The position numbers and the translations under genes are program-made. A stretch of DNA of 21,298 nucleotides, taken from the NCBI GenBank assembly GCA_026397675.1, contig JAPLUH010000342.1, positions 1 through 21,298 on the forward strand, in the 5' to 3' direction. Positions 14,077 through 20,263 of the stretch are shown here, in pieces. The notes beneath the pieces were generated by a model, which saw only the letters and a program-made list of their open reading frames with translations, was not told the origin of the DNA and made no database searches. Every line of letters starts with the position of its first letter. Within the stretch, counting starts at the first letter, position 1. This DNA is from Verrucomicrobiota bacterium (GTDB lineage: Bacteria; Verrucomicrobiota; Verrucomicrobiia; Limisphaerales; UBA9464).

Positions 14077-15104
14077 ATTGTTCGTCCGTTTCGGTCCTTT
14101 CGTCCCTCGATCTTCGTCCTCGATTCCTTCTCCTCGCAGCGCTGACCTGCGCGATCCCTGCGTTGGCGGACACGGTTGTGATCCGGGGCGACCGGGTCAA
14201 CATCCGCTCCCAACCCTCCTTGGATGGCGAGGTACTCGTCTGGATGAAGCGGGGAGAAACGGTGGAAACCCAAGGGAGCACCAAAGACGGTTTCATTCGC
14301 ATCGCCTTACCCGCCAAGGTTGCCGTCTGGGTCTACGGACCACTGGTGGATCGGGCTTCGCATCAAGTCAAAGCTCCTGAGGCCCGGTTGCGGGTGGGTC
14401 CCGGACGCAATTACGGTGAGTTGGGCGTGCTCAAGAAAGGGGCGGCCCTGACTGAGATCCGTGAATCAGACGGCTGGCTGCAAGTAGAACCGCCCGCGGG
14501 CCTGTCGGCCTACGTGGGTGCCCAGTTCGTCGAAGTCTCAGGCGCTCCGGCGGCCAAGCTCGCGGCGGTCAAGACCGGAGGGATTCTCCCGGCAGATGGC
14601 GATCCGGTTGCTGGCGATCCGGTTTCGCCGGCCCTTCCCAATCCGACCCGATCGAAGCCCTCCGCGATTTCTGCGGCTCCGGTACCGGCATTGCCAACGC
14701 CGCCAACATCCCTTGCCATTCCGTCAGCTCCGGCTCCGGTTTCAGTGGCCGTGGTTGATCCGATCTCGCTGAGCCCCAGGGCATCCGAGGCGACTTCTGG
14801 GGATCGGGCTGGTGGTGTCGCTCAGTCGTCGATCCAATATTCTCCTGAAAAGGTTCGCATCGTGACCCGGGTGGGCAAGGTGGTCCGAAGCCTGGAGCCC
14901 CAATCGCCGTCCTATTACCAACTGCGCAGCCCGCAGGCAGGTGAGGGGATGCTGGGTTTCTTGGTGGGTCAGGACCCTAAGACTCCCATTGCTGGGTTTC
15001 GCGGTAAGACGGTTCAAGTGGTCGCCGAGGAATACGTGGATCCTCGCAACCGAACCCAGGTGCTCTTGCGCGTGCAATCCATCGAAGAAGTTTTGGCCCG
15101 TTGA
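14073..15104 (+). CDS. exported bacterial SH3-domain protein
   Basis: The 343-residue protein has a signal peptide ending ALA before DTVVI (cleavage near residue 32). Two bacterial SH3 (SH3b) domains follow. The first begins about 33 with the RGDRVNIRSQPSLDGEVLVWMKRGE core. The second begins about 101 with ARLRVGPGRNYGELGVLKKGAALTEI and DGWLQVEPPAG. A Pro/Ala/Ser-rich linker (about 165-240) leads to a C-terminal domain of about 80 residues (from KVRIVTRVGKVVR) that I do not recognise. SH3b pairs usually bind peptidoglycan or cell-wall peptides, so an envelope role is likely. The frame is open back to 14025, but the ATG at 14073 overlaps the rluB stop (ATGA) and places the signal peptide at the N terminus. 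Confidence 0.78.
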   Translation: MNCSSVSVLSSLDLRPRFLLLAALTCAIPALADTVVIRGDRVNIRSQPSLDGEVLVWMKRGETVETQGSTKDGFIRIALPAKVAVWVYGPLVDRASHQVKAPEARLRVGPGRNYGELGVLKKGAALTEIRESDGWLQVEPPAGLSAYVGAQFVEVSGAPAAKLAAVKTGGILPADGDPVAGDPVSPALPNPTRSKPSAISAAPVPALPTPPTSLAIPSAPAPVSVAVVDPISLSPRASEATSGDRAGGVAQSSIQYSPEKVRIVTRVGKVVRSLEPQSPSYYQLRSPQAGEGMLGFLVGQDPKTPIAGFRGKTVQVVAEEYVDPRNRTQVLLRVQSIEEVLAR

Positions 15105-15123
15105 GCAGCCTCAACTTTGCTCA

Positions 15124-15170
15124 GGTCTGATTGCGGCCTCGGTCTGATCGCGGCCTAATATCGGCCTAAC
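15124..15170. repeat. imperfect 17-bp tandem repeat ahead of folD
   Basis: GGTCTGATTGCGGCCTC (15124-15140) is followed at once by GGTCTGATCGCGGCCTA (15141-15157), which differs at two positions. A shortened third unit (ATATCGGCCTAA, 15158-15169) follows. The array fills most of the 74-base gap between the SH3 protein gene and folD and ends 9 bases before the folD ATG, where a ribosome binding site would be expected but is not seen. Confidence 0.6.
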
Positions 15171-15178
15171 AAATCCCC

Positions 15179-16090
15179 ATGAACAATCTCATAGACGGTC
15201 GAGCCATCGCTGCCGACATCCACCAGGAGACATTGGTTCGTGTCTCAGCTCTCACACATCAGGGCATCCAACCCGGGTTGGCTTTTGTTCGAGTCGGGGA
15301 AGACCCCGCCTCCCAAGTGTATGTGGGCATGAAGGAAAAGAAGGCGCGGGAGTTGGGGGTTCTCTCCCACACCACGGTTCTTCCCGAGACAACGACCCAG
15401 GCCGAATTGTTGGTGCTCATCGCTCGCCTCAATGCCGATCCGCGCTGCCACGGCATCTTAGTTCAGGCTCCGCTGCCTAGGCATATCGATGCGGCTGTGA
15501 TCTACTCGGCGGTCTTGCCCGAAAAAGATGTGGATGGCTTTCATCCTGTGAACGTGGGTCGGCTCATGCTGGGTGACGTGGGCGGGTTTCTTCCCTGCAC
15601 GCCTGCGGGCGTTCACGAATTGCTGGTGCGCAGCCGCGTGCCGCTAAACGGGGCTGAGGTGGTGGTTCTGGGGCGTGGCAACATCGTAGGCAAGCCCATG
15701 GCGGCCATCCTGATCCAGAAGTCATCGCGGGCCAATTGCACGGTCACGCTGTGCCACAGCGCCACGCGCGATATCGCTGCCCACTGTCGCCGGGCCGATG
15801 TGATCATCGCTGCAATGGGGGTCCCGGAATTTCTCCGAGCCGACATGGTTCGCGAAGGGGCTGTGGTCATCGACGTGGGGGTTAATCGTCTCAGCGATCC
15901 CTCCAGCAAGAGCGGAACACGCCTGGTTGGTGACGTTGCTTTTGGTGAAGTGCAACCCAAGTGCCTATGGATTACCCCCAATCCAGGCGGGGTGGGTCCG
16001 ATGACCATCGCCATGCTCTTGGCCAACACCGCCACAGCGGCCGAAAGACAGTCTGGTTTTTTTCTGAAAAATCCGTTGACGCTCGCTTGA
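15179..16090 (+). CDS. folD: bifunctional methylenetetrahydrofolate dehydrogenase/cyclohydrolase
   Basis: This 303-residue cytoplasmic enzyme interconverts 5,10-methylene- and 10-formyl-tetrahydrofolate in one-carbon metabolism. It has DGR (6-8), SQVYVGMKEKKA with Y48 and the catalytic lysine K52, QAPLP in the folate site (QLPLP in most relatives), KDVDGFHPVNVG, PCTPAGV, GRGNIVGKP and PNPGGVGPMTIAMLL. In the NADP-site motif the usual GRSxIVGxP serine is glycine here, a small deviation worth noting. The length and all other motifs are normal. There is no ribosome binding site before the ATG at 15179, only a tandem repeat. The last 15 bases contain a likely -35 box for the next gene. Confidence 0.93.
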   Translation: MNNLIDGRAIAADIHQETLVRVSALTHQGIQPGLAFVRVGEDPASQVYVGMKEKKARELGVLSHTTVLPETTTQAELLVLIARLNADPRCHGILVQAPLPRHIDAAVIYSAVLPEKDVDGFHPVNVGRLMLGDVGGFLPCTPAGVHELLVRSRVPLNGAEVVVLGRGNIVGKPMAAILIQKSSRANCTVTLCHSATRDIAAHCRRADVIIAAMGVPEFLRADMVREGAVVIDVGVNRLSDPSSKSGTRLVGDVAFGEVQPKCLWITPNPGGVGPMTIAMLLANTATAAERQSGFFLKNPLTLA

Positions 16091-16104
16091 GGCCCTGACA
16101 GAAC
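16076..16104 (+). promoter_or_regulatory. candidate promoter of the secreted-protein pair
   Basis: TTGACG (16076-16081) matches the -35 consensus at five of six positions and is followed after 17 bases by CAGAAC (16099-16104), a weaker -10. The -35 box overlaps the 3' end of folD. It is immediately preceded by TCTGAAAAATCCG (16063-16075), the same 13 bases that precede the promoter of the small basic protein gene. The ATG is 30 bases downstream of the -10 box. Confidence 0.4.
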
Positions 16105-16134
16105 TTCCCCACACACGGAACAAATCAAACCACA

Positions 16135-16743
16135 ATGAACACCAAATCGCTCCTCCTGGCCGCCTTCGTCGCGGCTGTCGGTGCAGTCTCTGGCTCCGCC
16201 CAGGTGACCAGCCAGAACATCGTTGGATATGTCCGACTGAGCCTCGCCAAGGGTTACAACCTGATCGGCAACCAGTTGAACAACGGCAATAACGCCATCG
16301 GCACCGTGTTGAACGTTCCGGATGGCACTGCTGTCTATAAGTTCACCGGCGGCAAGTACGTCGCCAACGCCTTCGTTGACGGCGCTTGGGACGCTCCGGC
16401 CATGACCTTGGCCCCGGGTGAAGGTTTCTTCATCAACGTCCCGGCCGCCACCACGATCACCTTGATCGGTGAAGTGAGCTTGGCCAACAGCAAGGCTTTG
16501 GCCGCTGGTTACAACCTCCTGACCGTCCCCGTGCCCTTGGCTGGTGGTCTGGCCGACGCCGCTGCTGGTGGTTTGACCGCCGCCGAAGGTGATGTGGTTT
16601 ATCAGTGGACCGGTTCCGGCTTCGCCGCCAAGGAATACGTTGACGGTGCCTGGGCTCCTTCCGCTCCGACCGTCAAGGTCGGCGAGGGCTTCTTCCTCAA
16701 GGGTACTGCTCGCACCTACGCTCGGAACTTCTCTGTCAACTAA
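16135..16743 (+). CDS. secreted protein with two internal repeats
   Basis: The 202-residue protein has a signal peptide (residues 1-22, ending GSA before QVTSQN) and then two copies of a domain of about 75 residues. Copy one (40-112) runs GYNLIGNQL, AVYKFTGGKYVANAFVDGAW, APGEGFFINV and TITLIGEV. Copy two (125-201) runs GYNLLTVPV, VVYQWTGSGFAAKEYVDGAW, KVGEGFFLKG and RNFSV. Alternating strands and conserved Gly-Trp and GEGFF positions suggest an all-beta fold. From memory, similar GYNL...GEGFF proteins are common in Verrucomicrobia, but I know no function. Codon use is strongly biased towards C- and G-ending codons, hinting at high expression. The gene is 21 bases upstream of the PEP-CTERM gene and probably shares its transcript and terminator. 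It carries no PEP-CTERM signal itself. Confidence 0.75.
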   Translation: MNTKSLLLAAFVAAVGAVSGSAQVTSQNIVGYVRLSLAKGYNLIGNQLNNGNNAIGTVLNVPDGTAVYKFTGGKYVANAFVDGAWDAPAMTLAPGEGFFINVPAATTITLIGEVSLANSKALAAGYNLLTVPVPLAGGLADAAAGGLTAAEGDVVYQWTGSGFAAKEYVDGAWAPSAPTVKVGEGFFLKGTARTYARNFSVN

Positions 16744-16764
16744 TCGTTTTTAACAGAATATACC

Positions 16765-17325
16765 ATGAATAAGTTCGCTTACCTCGTTGTCGCCTCGGCG
16801 CTGGCTGTTTCGGCCTTCGGTCAAGGACAGATCAACCTCAACAACCGCGGCTTGGCTTTGGTCAATGACGCGTCTGGCAAGCCCTTGACGGGCACCAGCT
16901 TCGTTGCTCAGGTCTGGTACGGTGCCTCCGCTAGCACGCTGACCAGCTCCTTCGCTCCGTCCCCGTTCCGCGCTTCCACGACCACCTATCCTGGTAGCTG
17001 GAACCCCGCCGCCACCGGCGGTCCGGGCGCCATTGCGACCCTCACGGGTTTCGCTCCGGGTAGCACCGTCACCTTGCGTGTCGCTGTGTGGGATTCCGCC
17101 ATCAACGGTGTCGGCGCCGCTCAGGCTCTGTCCAAGACTGCCGGAACCGGTCTCTCCGAGACCTTCACCTATGCCATCCCGGCTGATCCTTTGGCGATCC
17201 CCGGCGGCATGGAAGGCTTGAAGACCTTCAACTTGGCTGCTGGTGGTTCCGTCGTTCCTGAGCCGACCACGATCGCTCTCGGCGCTCTCGGTGCCGCAGC
17301 GCTCCTCTTGCGCCGTCGCAAGTAA
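16765..17325 (+). CDS. PEP-CTERM sorting-domain protein
   Basis: The 186-residue protein has an N-terminal signal peptide (about 1-20, SAFGQ) and ends in a complete PEP-CTERM tail. The tail has VPEP at 164-167, a hydrophobic helix (about 169-182) and RRRK at 183-186. Such tails are recognised by the exosortase system, which processes and anchors exopolysaccharide-associated surface proteins; no exosortase lies in this window. The mature part begins GQINLNNRGLALVNDASGKPL, a motif recurrent in verrucomicrobial PEP-CTERM proteins. It is Gly, Ala, Ser and Thr rich and has no cysteine, and I do not recognise an enzyme domain. The start has no Shine-Dalgarno sequence but is fixed by the signal peptide. 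It follows the repeat protein by 21 bases and is followed by an intrinsic terminator. Confidence 0.85.
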   Translation: MNKFAYLVVASALAVSAFGQGQINLNNRGLALVNDASGKPLTGTSFVAQVWYGASASTLTSSFAPSPFRASTTTYPGSWNPAATGGPGAIATLTGFAPGSTVTLRVAVWDSAINGVGAAQALSKTAGTGLSETFTYAIPADPLAIPGGMEGLKTFNLAAGGSVVPEPTTIALGALGAAALLLRRRK

Positions 17326-17343
17326 TTTTTAGATTGTTTATTC

Positions 17344-17380
17344 AAACCCACCTTGGGCAACCAAGGTGGGTTTTTTCTTT
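17344..17380 (+). terminator. intrinsic terminator after the PEP-CTERM gene
   Basis: CCCACCTTGG (17347-17356) and CCAAGGTGGG (17361-17370) form a perfect 10-bp stem, extended by three A-T pairs (17344-17346 with 17371-17373), around the GNRA-type tetraloop GCAA. TTTTTTCTTTT follows. It lies 19 bases after the stop codon and closes the secreted-protein pair. This is the clearest terminator in the window. Confidence 0.95.
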
Positions 17381-17516
17381 TAGAGTGCCCAACAGAGTTC
17401 ATTCCTCTAACGGGGCCGGCTACAACAGCCTCGGAACCGTAAGGTTGGTCTGTTTCCTCTGGAAGAGCGGTTGCTGATTTCTGTGCCGACAAGGCCTGTG
17501 ACCTAGACCTCGGTGG

Positions 17517-18431
17517 TCAACAATGTTTTCGAGACAGAATGGCCTGACGCGCCGCGCCGTAGGCCCCGGCTAATTCGCTCAAGGCGGCTGGCAGAAGGCG
17601 CACGCGGGCCCCTTTTGGACGCCATTCATGCCCCTCCAGGATTGCGGAAAGTCGGTCAAATAGGTCAGGGCCCGCCTGAGCGATTCCGCCCCCTAGAATG
17701 ACCGCTTCGGGGTCCAATACGTTGATGAGTGAGTTGATGCCCACCGCCAATCCCCGTACCGACTCTTGCCAGAGAGCCACTGCCTTGGGATCGCCCGCTC
17801 GGACGTTTTGAACCAAGGTTTCGGTGGAGGTGTAGCACCCATGGCTTCGCCCGATCAGGGATTTGTTGCCGATGGCCATTTCCAGAGATCCGGGTGTTCC
17901 GACGTCGTCGTTTTGGGCTCGAGAATCAAGGGTGATATGTCCCAAGTGCCCGGCGCGTCCCAAATTCCCACGGAGCAGGCGCCCATCGACGATGGCCGCC
18001 CCACCGACCCCGGTTCCCAAGGTGAGCATGAACACGTTCTCCAACCCTTGGGCCGCTCCCAACCAAGCTTCTCCCAAGAGGGCTGCGTGAGCGTCGTTGA
18101 GCACGGGAACCGGGGTTGGAACGGTGAGAAATCGCTGCCAATCTAATCCCTCTAATCCATGCAAACGCCCGGGCATGTGGAGGATGCATCGGCCATCCCG
18201 GGCGGCCAGCCCTGGTGCCGAAAGCCCTACGGCCGTCGCTTCGCCCCGACGAACGCGAAGTTCATTCACTCGATCTCGGATCCGGTTCGCCCATTCCATC
18301 GCCCGATCTTCAAAGGGCATGGATTCGTGCTCCAGGGTCTTGCCGCTGGCGTTCACGACCACCGACTTAATGCAGGACCCACCGAGGTCAATACCCAAGA
18401 AATAGGGCTCAGTTTCTGAGGTTGAATTCAT
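17517..18431 (-). CDS. ROK-family sugar kinase-like protein
   Basis: The 304-residue protein has the ROK layout. The phosphate-1 motif is LGIDLGGSCIKS (12-23). APGL follows at 72-75. The catalytic aspartate lies in LNDAHAALLGE (D113). The phosphate-2 motif LTLGTGVGGAAIVDGRLLRG spans 136-155. ILGGGIAQ is the adenosine motif. ROK kinases phosphorylate glucose or amino sugars. Two family hallmarks are altered: the sugar-contact motif ExGH reads HLGH (H162 in place of Glu, H165 kept), and the zinc-binding CxCGxxGC(L)E signature is replaced by a cysteine-free segment ending GTPGSLE (178-184). It could be a kinase with changed sugar preference. The ATG overlaps the SDR stop by 4 bp. Confidence 0.8.
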   Translation of the reverse strand: MNSTSETEPYFLGIDLGGSCIKSVVVNASGKTLEHESMPFEDRAMEWANRIRDRVNELRVRRGEATAVGLSAPGLAARDGRCILHMPGRLHGLEGLDWQRFLTVPTPVPVLNDAHAALLGEAWLGAAQGLENVFMLTLGTGVGGAAIVDGRLLRGNLGRAGHLGHITLDSRAQNDDVGTPGSLEMAIGNKSLIGRSHGCYTSTETLVQNVRAGDPKAVALWQESVRGLAVGINSLINVLDPEAVILGGGIAQAGPDLFDRLSAILEGHEWRPKGARVRLLPAALSELAGAYGAARQAILSRKHC

Positions 18432-19306
18432 GAAGCCAGGGGTGCTGAACCTGATTGGGGCGAGAGTCCTTGCGATGGAACTGCGTCAGAAACCGACCAG
18501 CCGCCGTCCACGGCAATGACCTGACCCGTGACGAAGCGGCTGCCTTCGGAGAGGAGCCAAATGACCGCCGCATCGAGATCGTCCGGACGAGCCATGCGAC
18601 CGCCGTCCAGAGGTTGCTTGCGGCTGATGAACTCCTGGATGACGGGGTTGGATTGGGCCCGCAGGGACATAGGGGTTGCGGTGAGTCCCGGAGCCAAGAG
18701 GTTCACACGGATATTGTGCGGAGCATAGGTGGCCGCCGTGGCTTGGGTCAGGCCTACTAGAGCAGACTTGGCAGTCGCATAAGCTGCAGTGCCGAACAAG
18801 TTGGGGGAAGGGGAGTTGGCTAATACCGATCCGCAGTTCAGGATGCACCCCGGTTGATTCTCCCGAAGGAACCAGCGGATCGCCGCGCCGTTGGAGAGGA
18901 ATGCTGTCGTTAGATTCAATTCAAAGGTTTGCTGCCAACCCTCTAAAGGAATGGTGTGTAAGGGTCCATCGCCCCAGGCCCGTCCACTGCCTCCAGCGAC
19001 GTGGTACAGCGCGTCAAACTGGCCGTACCGTTGTGCACACCGTTCGATGGCATGATCAGCCACCCCGGCGTCCCGGGCGTCAGCTAAAATTACTTCCAGC
19101 CGATCGTGCACGTCCTTGGGCTGTGGGACCTCCGGGATGGGGTCGAGCCCCACCACGACCAACCGGGCGCCCTCGCGGAGGCATGCCTGAGCTGCAGACC
19201 AACCGAGGCCTCGAGTCCCTCCGATAATCACCAAACAGCGCCCGCTCAGCGCACCCGGGCGCTCGTAGCTAGTCCCGGTAGCGTCGTGTGAGGTCGCCAT
19301 AGGCAT
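18428..19306 (-). CDS. short-chain dehydrogenase/reductase (SDR)
   Basis: The 292-residue protein is a classical SDR. The cofactor motif IIGGTRGLG is at 27-35 (TGxxxGxG type, with GGTRGLG). An adenine-ring motif HVAGGSG sits at 102-108. The active-site tetrad is N131, S160 (NCGSVLA), Y176 and K180 (YATAK). The C-terminal RVNLLAPGLTATPM and GQVIAVDGGWSVSDA are typical. It acts in the cytoplasm on an unknown alcohol or sugar. The first ATG (19306) and a second two codons later (19300) both lie inside the 3' end of the upstream amidase gene, overlapping it by 38 or 32 bases. Downstream it overlaps the ROK gene by 4 bp, so the three genes very likely form one translationally coupled unit. Confidence 0.85.
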   Translation of the reverse strand: MPMATSHDATGTSYERPGALSGRCLVIIGGTRGLGWSAAQACLREGARLVVVGLDPIPEVPQPKDVHDRLEVILADARDAGVADHAIERCAQRYGQFDALYHVAGGSGRAWGDGPLHTIPLEGWQQTFELNLTTAFLSNGAAIRWFLRENQPGCILNCGSVLANSPSPNLFGTAAYATAKSALVGLTQATAATYAPHNIRVNLLAPGLTATPMSLRAQSNPVIQEFISRKQPLDGGRMARPDDLDAAVIWLLSEGSRFVTGQVIAVDGGWSVSDAVPSQGLSPQSGSAPLAS

Positions 19307-20153
19307 CGATGCGGCGGTCGCGTAGGAAGGGCCAGTGCGTCCGAGTGACGTCCACCTTTGCTAGGTCCACGGAAACCAACAAATTCTCAGGCCGGTCGAC
19401 CGAGGCCTTGCCCAGCAATTGGCCGCTGGTGCCTGCGACAAAGCTTTGCCCCCAGAATTCGAGCCCATCGCCACCAATGGGGCGTTCCAAACCGATTCGG
19501 TTCACGGCGGCCACGTAGCAGCCGTTGGCGATCGCATGGGAGCGTTGGATCGTCTCCCAGGCACCATGCTGATGAACGCCGTATTCGGCCTTCTCGGAAG
19601 GGTGCCAACCGATCGCGGTGGGATAGAAGAGAATCTCAGCCCCGCTCATCGCCGTCAGTCGCGCCGCCTCGGGGTACCATTGGTCCCAGCAAATGAGCAC
19701 GCCGATGCGGCCGAAGCGGGTGTCCCAAGTTCGGAAACCGGTATCCCCCGGGGTGAAATAGAATTTTTCGTAGAAGAGGGGATCGTCCGGGATGTGCATC
19801 TTCCGGTATTTTCCGAGAAATGCTCCGTCGGCATCAATGATGGCGGCGGTATTGTGGTAAAGGCCAGGCGCGCGCCGTTCGAAGAGCGAGGCGACAATCA
19901 CCACCCCAAGTTCCTTCGCGAGTTCTTGAAAAATCCCGGTCGCAGGACCCGGGACTGGCTCGGCGAGGTCGAAGTATTTGTGGTCTTCGATCTGGCAGAA
20001 GTAGACCGATTGGAAAAGTTCCTGAAGGCAGACGATGTTCGCACCCTTCGCGGCAGCCTCGCGCACGCCACGGATGGCGGCAGCGATGTTGGCTTCGACA
20101 TCGATCGAGCAGGCGTTTTGAACGAGTCCGACTTTGATTCGGGAATTTGGCAT
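19269..20153 (-). CDS. aguB: N-carbamoylputrescine amidase (nitrilase superfamily)
   Basis: The 294-residue protein belongs to the carbon-nitrogen hydrolase superfamily with the E-K-C triad E45 (LQELF), K118 (YRKMHIPDDP) and C155 (ICWDQWYPE). FQSVYFCQIEDHKYFDLAEPVPGP (47-70) and TAIGWHPSEK...GVHQHGAWETIQRSHAIANG are typical of AguB, which hydrolyses N-carbamoylputrescine to putrescine, CO2 and ammonia, the last step of the agmatine deiminase route. The agmatine deiminase partner (AguA) is not in the window. The frame is open 21 codons further upstream, but the ATG at 20153 gives the family N terminus (MPNSRIKVGLVQ). The gene is divergent from guaB and overlaps the SDR gene downstream. Confidence 0.88.
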   Translation of the reverse strand: MPNSRIKVGLVQNACSIDVEANIAAAIRGVREAAAKGANIVCLQELFQSVYFCQIEDHKYFDLAEPVPGPATGIFQELAKELGVVIVASLFERRAPGLYHNTAAIIDADGAFLGKYRKMHIPDDPLFYEKFYFTPGDTGFRTWDTRFGRIGVLICWDQWYPEAARLTAMSGAEILFYPTAIGWHPSEKAEYGVHQHGAWETIQRSHAIANGCYVAAVNRIGLERPIGGDGLEFWGQSFVAGTSGQLLGKASVDRPENLLVSVDLAKVDVTRTHWPFLRDRRIDAYGDLTRRYRD

Positions 20154-20220
20154 GCGTGAGTGGTATTTTTTTGGAGCGGTCGAGTAAAGGGCTCTGTGTG
20201 TCACATTTTTTCCCACTTGG

Positions 20221-20246
20221 AAAATCGGCTTGCCTCAAAAATCGGC
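20221..20246. promoter_or_regulatory. 9-bp direct repeat in the guaB/aguB intergenic region
   Basis: AAAATCGGC occurs at 20221-20229 and again at 20238-20246, exactly 17 bases apart, in the 110-base gap between the two divergent genes. The second copy lies 17 bases upstream of the guaB ATG. Paired direct repeats in such a place may be a regulator site, but no purine-type operator is recognisable, and the repeat is short. Confidence 0.25.
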
Positions 20247-20263
20247 ATTCCAGAGTATGAAGC

